From Streptomyces sp. CB02923 (GTDB taxonomy: Bacteria; Actinomycetota; Actinomycetes; Streptomycetales; Streptomycetaceae): DNA of 64,000 nucleotides. Of the stretch, positions 50,657-61,270 are shown piece after piece; the first letter of the stretch is position 1, and each line of letters starts with the position of its first letter. The stretch lies in contig NZ_LWKZ01000029.1 of the NCBI RefSeq assembly GCF_001905005.1, positions 1 to 64,000 on the forward strand. The letters run 5' to 3'. The translations under genes and the position numbers were made by a program. Under the pieces are notes generated by a model, which saw only the letters and a list, made by a program, of their open reading frames with translations, had not been told where the DNA came from and made no database searches.

Positions 50657-52675
50657 ATGCTCCTGTACCCACCCATCGAAGAGCGCCCGCCGGTGTCACA
50701 CCGGGTCATCGCCCTGAGCGGACCGGCTCACGCGGGGAAGGACACCCAGCTCCGGATGCTGACCCGCCGCACCCCGCAGATCCGGATCTCCGCCCGCGCG
50801 GAGCAGCACGCCCCCCGGTGGCCCGCCCTCACCGGCACGGAGCGGACCGGATGGTGGCTCGAAGACGCTTCCTACCAGCAGCTGGCGGACGTACTCGCCG
50901 CTTCCTTCCTGGCCCGCGCCCGCCGGCCCCGGGCAAACGACCTGCGCTGCGTACGGCAGGGCCTGCCCATGGTGGAGGCGATGCTCGCCGCGGTCGTCGC
51001 GTTGCGCGAGCGGTGCGGTACGGGGCGCGCCGCCCACGACGCGCGCGCGGCGCTGGCGCCGTACAGCACCGCCTTGCAGGCCGCCGAGGAGACCGAATAC
51101 GGCGTCGTCCTGCTGCACGACGAGGACCCCGCGTGCGGCGCCGCACGCGGCCTGGCCCGGCTCCCGGCCCTCGACACGCTTGTGGGGAACTACCAGCGAC
51201 GGCTCCACGAGCAGATCCACCGTCTCGTCGACGAGGGACGGTTCGACATGGCCGTCGTCGTCGGCGACCGGCCGGCGGTCGACATCCAGCACGAGCTGCG
51301 CCAGAGCCTGCACCGGCTGTACCCCGCGGTGCCGGAGTGTGCGCTCTCCCGCGTCCGCGTGGTGGCCCTGGGCGGCGACTGCGATCACGCACGCGACGCC
51401 GCCGGTGAATACCTGCGCACCCGCCGTGGCTACGCCCGGCTGGACACCGCACACCTCGTCGGCGCCACGGCGCACGGCCCGGCCGGTACGGACGCCGACG
51501 AAGACGCCACCGTCCGGGCCGAACGCATCGCCGACGGCCTCGACCGCTACTGCGCCGCGCACCCCTTCCTGGACCGCGTGAGCATCGAGCCCGTACGCGA
51601 CCGCGCCACAGTCGGGGAACTGCGCAAGCTCTTCGGCGACCGGCTGCGCGCGGTACGGCCCGATCCCGTACGCCACGATGCCGCACGGCCCGATTCCGTG
51701 CCCGGCACCGGCCCCGAAGCGGCCGGCCAGGGTCCCGCCGCCCCCTGGGCCCGGCTGAGTCTCCAGCGGCGGCTGGACCGCCTGGCCTTCGACGCGGCCT
51801 GGACGTTCCGCCCGCTCAAGCCCGTCTCCGTCCGCAGCCTGGGGCTCCCGCCGAGCCTCGGGTCCTACCTGCGCGGCCTGCGCGAGCGGCTCACCGGGAC
51901 CTGGCCGGCCGTGGACCTGCTCGCCGTCACCGGCAGCGCGGCCCGGGGGACGTACCGGCACGGCTGGAGCGACCTGGACGTACTCGTGCTGGCGCCGCAG
52001 GACGACATCCCCCGGCTCCGGCGTGTCCGCGCGGAGCTGGAACCGGTGCTGGGCGGGGTCCGGATGACCATGACCGTCCTGACCGAGGACGAGTTCCGCG
52101 CGGGCGCCCTGCCCCCGCGGCTGCTGCACGTCCTCACCTTGAGCGGAGCGGGCGCCATCGCGCCTCTGTGGTGCGCCCCCGGCCTCGCGCTGCCCGTACC
52201 GGATGCCGTGACGTACGCGGACGTCAGTGTGCGGGACGGCGTCCAGGCGGCCGTCACGCTCCGCAAACAGCTCCTGCTCGGCGAACCGGACCTGCGGGTG
52301 CTCTTCAAGGCCACCGCCCTGCTCGCGAAGATCATGCTGCGGATGGAGAGCGGGGCCGAGTACCCGGCCGACGACCAGGCCATCGCGGCCTTCCACCGGC
52401 GGCAGCCGGACGGCCTCGGCGACGCGCCCGGCGACGTACGCCACGACCGCGCCGGGGCCGAACGGATGGCCGGTGCCGTGCTGCGCGGCTGGCTGGCCAC
52501 GCTCGACGCCGCGCAGGCGCCCGCACCGGGCGCCGGTTTCCTGAAGACCGGTGCGGCGGAGACCGGTGCGGCGGAGATCCGTAACGCGGAGACCGGCGTA
52601 CCGGAGCCCGGCGCGCCGGAGATCCCCGTCCCCCGGCCCACCACCCCGGAAGCCACCGGCCATGGCGGCGCCTGA
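50657..52675 (+). CDS. Fusion of P-loop nucleotide-kinase-like and polymerase-beta-type nucleotidyltransferase domains
   Basis: 672 aa. The N-terminal half starts with a P-loop, GPAHAGKDTQ (22-31); the GKDT form is known in deoxynucleoside monophosphate kinases. An Ala/Arg-rich helical region follows. The second half (about 385-610) has GS at 426-427 and SDLD with Asp 439 and 441, the metal-binding signature of nucleotidyltransferases, inside AVTGSAARGTYRHGWSDLDV. The tail repeats Ala-Glu-Thr-Gly. ATG at 50657 has GGAGG 10 nt before it. The stop overlaps the dioxygenase start by 14 nt. I know no protein with this pair of domains; the substrate is unknown. Confidence 0.7.
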   Translation: MLLYPPIEERPPVSHRVIALSGPAHAGKDTQLRMLTRRTPQIRISARAEQHAPRWPALTGTERTGWWLEDASYQQLADVLAASFLARARRPRANDLRCVRQGLPMVEAMLAAVVALRERCGTGRAAHDARAALAPYSTALQAAEETEYGVVLLHDEDPACGAARGLARLPALDTLVGNYQRRLHEQIHRLVDEGRFDMAVVVGDRPAVDIQHELRQSLHRLYPAVPECALSRVRVVALGGDCDHARDAAGEYLRTRRGYARLDTAHLVGATAHGPAGTDADEDATVRAERIADGLDRYCAAHPFLDRVSIEPVRDRATVGELRKLFGDRLRAVRPDPVRHDAARPDSVPGTGPEAAGQGPAAPWARLSLQRRLDRLAFDAAWTFRPLKPVSVRSLGLPPSLGSYLRGLRERLTGTWPAVDLLAVTGSAARGTYRHGWSDLDVLVLAPQDDIPRLRRVRAELEPVLGGVRMTMTVLTEDEFRAGALPPRLLHVLTLSGAGAIAPLWCAPGLALPVPDAVTYADVSVRDGVQAAVTLRKQLLLGEPDLRVLFKATALLAKIMLRMESGAEYPADDQAIAAFHRRQPDGLGDAPGDVRHDRAGAERMAGAVLRGWLATLDAAQAPAPGAGFLKTGAAETGAAEIRNAETGVPEPGAPEIPVPRPTTPEATGHGGA

Positions 52676-53495
52676 CCTCCGCCGCCCGTTCGGCGCCGGC
52701 CTGTCCGTGGCGGCGCAGACCGTCCGGGTCCCCTCGCTGAGCTACATGTCGGTGGCGCAGGAGCACGAGATGCTCACCGCGTTCAACCGGTACGGCTTCG
52801 CGATCCTGCGCTGCGCGGAACACGGCGGGAGCCGGCAGGACCTGCTCGGCCTGCGGCGGCGCTTCGGAGTCCCGGCGCCGCACCCGCGGGCGGACGGCGA
52901 CGGGATCGTGCCGATCAGCCCCGCCGAGCCGGTGACCGGCTTCCTCGGCTCCAGCCGCGCGGAGCACCTGCTGCACACGGACGGCGCGTTCCGCGACCGC
53001 CCCGAGGCCCTGATCACGCTCCAGTGCGTACGTCCGGCCGTCCGCGGCGGCCTGTCCGTCCTGGCCAGCGCCCAGGCCGCCTACCTGCACCTGGCGCGGC
53101 ACTTCCCCGGCCGCCGGGACGCGCTGGCCGAGCCCGACGCGCTGACGATCACGCGTACGGACCAGTCCAGCACCCAGCCGCTCTTCCGGCGGCGCGGCGG
53201 CGTGCTCACGCTGCGGTTCCGGATGGCGGACGGGGTGTCCCGGGTCGTACCGCGCCCGGACGTCCGCGACCAGTACGCCGAGCTGTGCCGTTTCTTCGCC
53301 GCCCCCGCCAACCGGCTGCGCTTCAAGCTCGCCAAGGGGGACGTGCTGATCGCCGACAACTCGGCCGTCGTCCACGGCAGGACGCCCATCCCCGCCGGGG
53401 TCCCCCGCGTGATGCGCCGCCTCAACTTCGACGCCACCGGACCGACCTGCGCCCGTATGGCCTTCGGCTTCCCCGCGGCCCCGGCCCGGCCGTGA
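52662..53495 (+). CDS. TauD/TfdA-like Fe(II)/2-oxoglutarate-dependent dioxygenase
   Basis: 277 aa. The iron ligands are visible as H105-T-D107 in LLHTDGAF and H238 in SAVVHGRTP. An Arg following the distal His (RVMRRLNF, about 250-257) is placed to bind 2-oxoglutarate. Such enzymes hydroxylate or otherwise oxidise small molecules, and many are in antibiotic pathways (clavaminate-synthase type). ATG at 52662 overlaps the fusion gene, so the two are co-translated. The substrate is unknown. Phosphoryl or nucleotidyl modification plus oxidation of one metabolite is inference. Confidence 0.85.
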   Translation: MAAPDLRRPFGAGLSVAAQTVRVPSLSYMSVAQEHEMLTAFNRYGFAILRCAEHGGSRQDLLGLRRRFGVPAPHPRADGDGIVPISPAEPVTGFLGSSRAEHLLHTDGAFRDRPEALITLQCVRPAVRGGLSVLASAQAAYLHLARHFPGRRDALAEPDALTITRTDQSSTQPLFRRRGGVLTLRFRMADGVSRVVPRPDVRDQYAELCRFFAAPANRLRFKLAKGDVLIADNSAVVHGRTPIPAGVPRVMRRLNFDATGPTCARMAFGFPAAPARP

Positions 53496-53912
53496 CGCCC
53501 GCCGACCGGCCGGTGCGACGGGTGCGGCCGCCCCGGCCACGACACGGCATACGGCCGAAAACACCCGGCTGCCGGGCCCCTCCGGTGGCCGGCCGGCACC
53601 GCGGTAACCGATGTACAGGAAACCGGCCGCCGGTGAGCCCGCCCCCAAAAGACCAAAGAACCGGGGGGAAATTACCCAACCCTCCCCTACCGTCCCCTGG
53701 CGTCCGCGTTGTCACCCGCTTGGGTGATCCGGAGGCGGAATGGTGGCTTCCGCTGCGCGGCAGGGTGCACTCTCAGCCACAGCACCACCGCCGCAAGGCC
53801 CGCTGACATATGCAAATGGCCCCCGACTCGACCTGACACCCGAGCGAGGGCCTGCCCACCTGGGAAGCACCAACTTCCCGATGGACCCGACCACCAAGGA
53901 CTTACCTCCCCG
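53496..53912. other. 417-bp intergenic region before the winged-helix gene
   Basis: No supported gene. A small hairpin TCACCC-GCTT-GGGTGA lies at 53712-53727 and an AT-rich patch (GACATATGCAAATGG) at 53804-53818. One of these may belong to the promoter of the next gene. Other open frames here overlap each other and have no start signals. Confidence 0.4.
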
Positions 53913-54995
53913 ATGGACAACACCCAGGTTAGTGGCCGCGACCGCCTCCGTGGCGTAGTTCGCCGATACACCACCGGATTGCGCAAGATCTGCGGCCGCC
54001 GCCCCGAGCGGTACGTGATCATCTGCAACAAACTCGCCCAGCACCACGACCTCTCCGCGGCGGCACTCGGCGTCGCGACGTACATCCAGTCGCTGCCGGA
54101 AGGCGCCCGGGTCGACATCAAGTCCCTGACCGACCACTTCAAGAAGGACGGGCGCACCCGGATCTCCGGCGCCCTGCGCGAGCTGGAGCACTACGGCTAC
54201 ATCGCGCGCGTCAAGGAGCGCACCGCGAGGGGCACGTTCATCACCGTCACGTACTCGTACGCGAATCCGGAGCCCGCCGGAGAGGCCCCCGCAGGCTCCC
54301 CGCCGACCTGCGCCACCGCCTCCACTCCAAAGCGCCCGCCCCGCCGCCCGGCCCCACGCCGCACCGCCACACCGGCCCCGGAACCCGCCCCAGCTCCGGC
54401 CCCGGAACCCGTCCCGGAATCCCGTACAGCCCCGGCTTCGGAACCGGCTTCAGCCCCGGCCCCGGAACCCCGTACAGCCCCGTCCCCGGCTCCTGCTCCG
54501 GCTCCGGCCCCCGCGACCGCTCCGCCTCTGCCCCCAGCCTTCACCCGGGAGCCGCAAAGCGCCCCCGGCCCCGTGCCCGCCCCCACGCCAGGCCCTCCCC
54601 CGGCCACGCCCCCCGCTGCTCCCGCCCAGCCGCCCAAGCCCCCTCAGGCCGCCCTCGACCTCCTCGCATACCTCCGCAGGGACGATCCCCGCCTGCTGCT
54701 CTCCCAGCGCGACGTACGCCGTCTCGCCCCGGACGCAGCCCGCTGGCTGGAACGCGGGGTCTCCCCCGAATCCGTACGCCGCTGCCTGAGCGACGACCTG
54801 CCGAGCGACCTCCACAACCCTGCGGCCTTCCTCGCCCACCGACTTAGGGAGCTACTGCCACCCCCGCTCCCCGAACCCCCCGCACCATCCCGCGTACTGC
54901 CCCTTCAGAACTGCCCGGGTTGCGACCGGGCCTTCCGCTCCGAACACCTCACCCTCTGCAACCCGTGCTCACGAGACACACACGCCCTCAACTAG
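53913..54995 (+). CDS. Winged-helix DNA-binding protein with long Pro-rich linker and C-terminal Cys motif
   Basis: 360 aa. The N-terminal domain (about 25-115) includes RYVIICNKLAQHHDLSAAAL, TDHFKKDGRTRISGALRELE and YGYIARVKERTARG, a winged-helix of the kind found in many paralogous streptomycete proteins. A linker of about 110 residues is nearly all Pro, Ala, Glu and Thr. The C-terminal domain has QRDVRRLAPDAARWLERGV and a CPGC-x13-CNPC motif that probably binds zinc. ATG at 53913 has AAGGA 12 nt upstream. It may regulate the cassette before it, but similar genes are scattered in such genomes. Confidence 0.75.
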   Translation: MDNTQVSGRDRLRGVVRRYTTGLRKICGRRPERYVIICNKLAQHHDLSAAALGVATYIQSLPEGARVDIKSLTDHFKKDGRTRISGALRELEHYGYIARVKERTARGTFITVTYSYANPEPAGEAPAGSPPTCATASTPKRPPRRPAPRRTATPAPEPAPAPAPEPVPESRTAPASEPASAPAPEPRTAPSPAPAPAPAPATAPPLPPAFTREPQSAPGPVPAPTPGPPPATPPAAPAQPPKPPQAALDLLAYLRRDDPRLLLSQRDVRRLAPDAARWLERGVSPESVRRCLSDDLPSDLHNPAAFLAHRLRELLPPPLPEPPAPSRVLPLQNCPGCDRAFRSEHLTLCNPCSRDTHALN

Positions 54996-55025
54996 AGCCC
55001 CCGGGCAGGCGCCGTCCGCCGCCCC

Positions 55026-55451
55026 TCACACCCCCCGCACAACCGCCTGCGGGCTCCGTTCGGTGGAGCTGCCCGGGACCGGCTCCGAGGCGTCCGCGCC
55101 GACGGCGACGATGCGGTTGGCCGCGTCCACGTGGACGACGCGGGGGCGCAGCGTGCGGGCCTCGGCGTCGTCCACCTGGGCGTAGCTGATGAGGATGACC
55201 AGGTCACCGGGGTGGACGAGATGCGCGGCGGCGCCGTTGATGCCGAGGACGCCGGAGCCGCGTTCGCCCTCGATGATGTACGTCTCCAGGCGGGCGCCGT
55301 TGGTGATGTCGACGATGTGGACCAGCTCGCCGGGCAGCAGGTCGGCGGCGTCCAGGAGGTCGGCGTCGACCGTCACCGAGCCGACGTAGTGCAGGTCCGC
55401 CTGGGTGACGGTGGCTCGGTGGATCTTGGACTTGAACAGGGTGCGCAGCAT
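55026..55451 (-). CDS. panD: Aspartate 1-decarboxylase
   Basis: 141 aa. It makes beta-alanine for pantothenate. The self-cleavage site is Gly-Ser in LHYVGSVTVD (Ser25), which gives the pyruvoyl group. MLRTLFKSKIHRATVTQADL is the canonical N-terminus and NGARLETYIIEGERGSG the second motif. GGAAG precedes the ATG at 55451. The C-terminal 20 residues are an extension. It stands alone; coaA, the next-but-one pathway step, lies at 21596. Confidence 0.96.
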   Translation of the reverse strand: MLRTLFKSKIHRATVTQADLHYVGSVTVDADLLDAADLLPGELVHIVDITNGARLETYIIEGERGSGVLGINGAAAHLVHPGDLVILISYAQVDDAEARTLRPRVVHVDAANRIVAVGADASEPVPGSSTERSPQAVVRGV

Positions 55452-55572
55452 GGTGTGACTTCCGGCAGAAGGGTCGCGTCCCGACGGGGTACGCGCCGAC
55501 CCGCACATGCTAGGCAGCCGGCGGAAGAAGCAGAAGGGCCCGCCACCGGAAGCGCGACCGGCCCCGAACAGC

Positions 55573-55610
55573 GAGAAGCCCCGCCCACCCGAAGGTGTGC
55601 GGGGCTCCTC
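55573..55610 (-). terminator. Terminator after tuf
   Basis: AGCCCCGC pairs with GCGGGGCT, extended by the inner ACACC/GGTGG, around a stable TTCG loop, about 45 nt beyond the tuf stop. It ends the str transcript before panD. Confidence 0.85.
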
Positions 55611-55654
55611 AGAGCGCTCACAAGAGCTGCCGGGTCTCCCCGACCGTCAAGGAC

Positions 55655-56848
55655 TTACTTGACGATCTTGGTGACCTGGCCGGCGCCGACGGTCCGGCCA
55701 CCCTCACGGATGGCGAACTTCAGGCCCTCTTCCATGGCGACGGGCTGGATGAGCGACACCGACATCTCGGTGTTGTCACCCGGCATGACCATCTCGGTGC
55801 CCTCGGGGAGGGTCACGACGCCGGTCACGTCGGTGGTACGGAAGTAGAACTGCGGGCGGTAGTTGTTGAAGAACGGGGTGTGGCGGCCACCCTCGTCCTT
55901 CGACAGGATGTACGCCTGCGCCTCGAACTCGGTGTGCGGGGTGACCGAGCCCGGCTTGATGATGACCTGGCCGCGCTCGACGTCCTCGCGCTTGATGCCG
56001 CGGAGCAGCAGACCGACGTTCTCACCGGCCTGACCCTCGTCCAGCAGCTTCCGGAACATCTCGATGCCGGTGACCGTGGTCGTGGTCTTGTCCTGCTTGA
56101 TGCCGATGATGTCGACGGTCTCGTTGACCTTGAGGACACCACGCTCGATACGACCGGTGACAACGGTGCCACGGCCGGTGATCGTGAAGACGTCCTCGAT
56201 CGGCATCAGGAACGGCTTGTCGACGTCACGCTCGGGCTGCGGGATCGACTCGTCGACGGCGGCCATGAGCTTGAGGACGGAGTCGCCCCACTCCTTGTCG
56301 CCCTCGAGCGCCTTGAGCGCCGAGACCTTGACGACCGGAACGTCGTCGCCCGGGAACTCGTACTCCGAGAGGAGCTCACGGACCTCGAGCTCGACGAGCT
56401 CCAGGATCTCCTCGTCGTCCACCATGTCGGCCTTGTTCAGGGCGACAACGATGTAGGGCACGCCGACCTGGCGGGCCAGGAGCACGTGCTCCTTGGTCTG
56501 CGGCATCGGGCCGTCGGTCGCCGCGACCACGAGGATCGCGCCGTCCATCTGGGCGGCACCGGTGATCATGTTCTTGATGTAGTCCGCGTGACCGGGGCAG
56601 TCAACGTGGGCGTAGTGACGGTTCTCCGTCTGGTACTCGACGTGCGCGATCGAGATGGTGATACCGCGCTGGCGCTCCTCGGGCGCCTTGTCGATCATGT
56701 CGAAGGCCGAGGCCTCGTTCAGGTCCGGGAACGCGTCGTGCAGCACCTTGGTAATGGCGGCCGTGAGGGTCGTCTTACCGTGGTCGATGTGACCGATGGT
56801 GCCGATGTTGACGTGCGGCTTAGTCCGCTCGAACTTCGCCTTCGCCAC
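55655..56848 (-). CDS. tuf: Elongation factor Tu
   Basis: 397 aa. GTPase motifs: GHIDHGKTTLT, the switch II DCPGHADY, NKADMVDD. The C-terminal domains have MPIEDVFTITGRGTVVTGRI and the usual kirromycin/elfamycin-contact regions, with no obvious resistance-type change seen by eye. It lies 155 nt after fusA, the tuf1 position in streptomycetes. Confidence 0.98.
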   Translation of the reverse strand: MAKAKFERTKPHVNIGTIGHIDHGKTTLTAAITKVLHDAFPDLNEASAFDMIDKAPEERQRGITISIAHVEYQTENRHYAHVDCPGHADYIKNMITGAAQMDGAILVVAATDGPMPQTKEHVLLARQVGVPYIVVALNKADMVDDEEILELVELEVRELLSEYEFPGDDVPVVKVSALKALEGDKEWGDSVLKLMAAVDESIPQPERDVDKPFLMPIEDVFTITGRGTVVTGRIERGVLKVNETVDIIGIKQDKTTTTVTGIEMFRKLLDEGQAGENVGLLLRGIKREDVERGQVIIKPGSVTPHTEFEAQAYILSKDEGGRHTPFFNNYRPQFYFRTTDVTGVVTLPEGTEMVMPGDNTEMSVSLIQPVAMEEGLKFAIREGGRTVGAGQVTKIVK

Positions 56849-56918
56849 TGGGTCCTCCTGAAGTGGTTCTGTACGCCTTACTCATCGGCGCCAGGTGATC
56901 TTTGCTGGGATGCCGGCC

Positions 56919-56957
56919 GCCGGGGCCCCCTCGCGGGTGGCGGGGACGGGCCCCGGC
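56919..56957 (-). terminator. Hairpin between fusA and tuf
   Basis: GCCGGGGCCC (56919-56928) pairs with GGGCCCCGGC (56948-56957). Upstream of it on the minus strand is TTGACA, a perfect -35, but no good -10 follows. In streptomycetes tuf1 is known to have its own promoter in this gap, so attenuated read-through plus a local promoter is likely. Confidence 0.5.
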
Positions 56958-57003
56958 AGACGGTGTCAAGCCTAAAGCGTCTTGCGACTCGTGCGAGCCG
57001 GTA

Positions 57004-59124
<2,121 letters not shown>

Positions 59125-59163
59125 AGTGGCTCAATCTTCTCTCGGTCTCGATGTGGGTAGCGA

Positions 59164-59634
59164 CTACCAGCGGTAGTGCGCGAAGGCCTTGTTGGACTCG
59201 GCCATCTTGTGGGTGTCCTCACGCTTCTTGACCGAAGCGCCGAGGCCGTTGGAGGCGTCCAGCAGCTCGTTCATGAGGCGCTCGGTCATGGTCTTCTCGC
59301 GACGGGCGCGGGAGTAGCCCACGAGCCAGCGCAGCGAGAGCGTGGCGGCACGGCCGGGCTTGACCTCGACCGGGACCTGGTAGGTCGCGCCACCGACACG
59401 GCGGGACTTGACCTCGAGGGTCGGCTTGATGTTCTCCAGCGCGCGCTTCAGCGTGATGACCGGGTCGTTGCCGGTCTTCTCACGCAGACCCTCCATGGCG
59501 CCGTAAACGATGCGCTCGGCGGTGGAGCGCTTTCCGTTCAGCAGGACCTTGTTGATGAGGGAGGTCACCAGAGGAGAGCTGTAGACCGGGTCAATGATGA
59601 CCGGGCGCTTCGGGGCGGGGCCCTTACGAGGCAT
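59164..59634 (-). CDS. rpsG: 30S ribosomal protein S7
   Basis: 156 aa; nucleates assembly of the 30S head. MPRKGPAPKRPVIIDPVYSS and MAESNKAFAHYRW end are diagnostic. It lies 2 nt after the rpsL stop. Confidence 0.98.
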   Translation of the reverse strand: MPRKGPAPKRPVIIDPVYSSPLVTSLINKVLLNGKRSTAERIVYGAMEGLREKTGNDPVITLKRALENIKPTLEVKSRRVGGATYQVPVEVKPGRAATLSLRWLVGYSRARREKTMTERLMNELLDASNGLGASVKKREDTHKMAESNKAFAHYRW

Positions 59635-59636
59635 TC

Positions 59637-60008
59637 TTACTTCTCCTTCTTGGCGCCGTAGCGGCTGCGAGCCTGCTTGCGGTTCTTGACGCCCTGCGTG
59701 TCGAGGGAGCCGCGGATGATCTTGTACCGAACACCCGGCAGGTCCTTCACACGGCCGCCACGCACGAGCACGATCGAGTGCTCCTGCAGGTTGTGGCCCT
59801 CACCCGGAATGTAAGCGGTGACCTCGATCCCGCTGGTCAGACGCACACGCGCGACCTTACGCAGGGCCGAGTTCGGCTTCTTCGGGGTGGTCGTGAAAAC
59901 ACGCGTGCAGACGCCGCGGCGCTGGGGCGAACCCTCCAGTGCGGGCGTCTTGTTCTTCTCGACCTTGTCCTGCCGGCCCTTGCGGACCAGCTGCTGGATC
60001 GTAGGCAC
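59637..60008 (-). CDS. rpsL: 30S ribosomal protein S12
   Basis: 123 aa. The streptomycin-related positions are wild type: K43 in TTTPKKPNSALRK and K88 in GGRVKDLPGVRY, so no rpsL-type resistance is expected. D89, the methylthiolation site in other bacteria, is also present. The start is GTG at 60008. It leads the str operon. Confidence 0.98.
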   Translation of the reverse strand: MPTIQQLVRKGRQDKVEKNKTPALEGSPQRRGVCTRVFTTTPKKPNSALRKVARVRLTSGIEVTAYIPGEGHNLQEHSIVLVRGGRVKDLPGVRYKIIRGSLDTQGVKNRKQARSRYGAKKEK

Positions 60009-60060
60009 CGTTTCTCCGGTTTCTGTGTGCCAGTCTCGGTAAAGCTAACCTGGAACAGCT

Positions 60061-60086
60061 CCCGACCCACGCGGTCGGGTGTGTCG
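60061..60086 (-). promoter_or_regulatory. Leader hairpin shared by the S10 and str operons, rpsL copy
   Basis: On the minus strand CGACACACCCGACC, GCGTG, GGTCGGG gives a 7-bp stem with a 5-nt loop. It matches the rpsJ copy at all but one of 25 positions, although the rest of the two leaders is unlike. It lies 53 nt before the rpsL start. Confidence 0.7.
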
Positions 60087-60204
60087 AATACTGCGAGCCC
60101 CTCGCTGGAACGAGGACGGCTGCAGATTGCGGTGTCGAGACCCGGGCTTCCGTACGGACGAGTGCACGCACGGCAGGCCGAGGACACCCCAGGCACAAGG
60201 TCAG

Positions 60205-60233
60205 AGCGTACCTACCGCATGGGCTGCGGTCAA
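60205..60233 (-). promoter_or_regulatory. HrdB-type promoter of the str operon
   Basis: On the minus strand TTGACC (60233-60228), a 17-nt spacer, and TACGCT (60210-60205). Both hexamers and the spacing match the vegetative consensus. Transcription would start near 60198, giving a leader of about 190 nt that includes the shared hairpin. Confidence 0.75.
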
Positions 60234-60462
60234 AACAAATGCACACGCGAAGGACACGCCGGACTCCCCCGGCGCTGCGGCCACCGTAGTGCGATCAGGG
60301 GCCGTACGGAAGAAGGCTCCACCATCGCCGGGCGGGCTGTGACAGCGGCTGCGCGGGACCCCTGGCCCCTCCCCGGGCTCCCCCGGACCGTACGGCACCG
60401 ACCGGGCCTGCGGAGCTCCAGACGGCTCTCAGGCGTACCTCAGACGTACCTCCGGACGGCCC

Positions 60463-61026
60463 TCAGGCGTGCGCTACCCCCACCAACAGCAGGAAGATGA
60501 AGAACAGCACCCAGCCGCTGATCCCCAGCCAGCCCAGGATCATCCCGGCGACCGCCTGCCCGTCCCCGCGCTCCCCGGTGCGGCGGATCTCGGCCCGCGC
60601 CTTGTGCCCCAGGATGACCGCCGGTATGGACGTCAGCCCCCACGTCACCGGGGTGAGGACGCCGCAGATCAGCGCGCCGGTCGCCGACCCGTTGGTGGGC
60701 ACCGGCATCGGCCGCACCGGCATGAACGCCGGGGGCACCGCGGGCGGAGGCCCGAACTGCGACTGCGGCACCGGGCCCTGCGGCAGGTCCGCCACCAGCA
60801 ACTGCAGCTCGGCATGGGTCTGCGCCTGGTAGGCATGGCCGATGCGCTGCTCGTACTCCTGCTGCGGAAGCCGTCCCTCGGCGAAGCCGGCCTTCAGCAC
60901 GTCCACCGCACGCTCGCGATCGGCGTGCGAGGCACGCATCGCCGGGACCTGACCGGACGACCCCTGCGTCGGCTGTCCGCCTTGCCACGGCGCCGGCTGA
61001 CCACCCTGCCACGGCTGGTACGCCAC
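60463..61026 (-). CDS. DUF1707 and DUF4190 domain membrane protein
   Basis: 187 aa. After a Gln/Gly/Pro repeat (PWQGGQP) comes a DUF1707 domain (about 32-80, MRASHADRERAVDVLKAGFAEGRL and YEQRIGHAYQAQTHAEL). A Pro-rich linker and two hydrophobic helices with the DUF4190 pattern (ATGALICGVLTPVTWG and AVAGMILGWLGISGW) follow. Both are actinobacterial domains of unknown role. GTG at 61026 has GGGAGG 8 nt upstream; the ATG 6 codons earlier would place that site inside the gene. Confidence 0.8.
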   Translation of the reverse strand: MAYQPWQGGQPAPWQGGQPTQGSSGQVPAMRASHADRERAVDVLKAGFAEGRLPQQEYEQRIGHAYQAQTHAELQLLVADLPQGPVPQSQFGPPPAVPPAFMPVRPMPVPTNGSATGALICGVLTPVTWGLTSIPAVILGHKARAEIRRTGERGDGQAVAGMILGWLGISGWVLFFIFLLLVGVAHA

Positions 61027-61188
61027 TCTCAGCACCTCCCCCACATTAGGCAGTACACCCCATCATTCAGTACGCGCCAGGAGATCGCACGGTTCCCCCC
61101 GCAACGAATCCGCGGCGCGCCACCACACCGTCCCGGCCACCGCAAGCGGGACCGGCGACCGGCCCATGGTGCGGCCCGGCCGGAAACG

Positions 61189-61226
61189 CCGCAGGGCGGC
61201 CACCCCGGGGGGTGGCCGCCCTGCGG
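61189..61226 (-). terminator. Terminator after rpoC
   Basis: An 18-bp perfect stem, CCGCAGGGCGGCCACCCC with its complement, closed by GG, about 45 nt past the rpoC stop. It is one of the strongest hairpins in the window and separates rpoC from the downstream DUF1707 gene. Confidence 0.9.
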
Positions 61227-61270
61227 CTCACAGTGCGTGTCCAGTACGGCCCGTCAGGCCGTCCGGGCCC

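Larger units (their letters stand above)
60009..60462. other. 454-bp leader and promoter region of the str operon
   Basis: It contains a good promoter (60205-60233) and the hairpin shared with the S10 leader (60061-60086). No gene is supported. The stretch 60240-60462 carries the 5' side of the promoter and the downstream end of the DUF1707 gene, with nothing else recognised. Confidence 0.6.

Noticed and set aside
59637..60008. Streptomycin-resistance change in rpsL
   Set aside because: Lys43 and Lys88 are both wild type.
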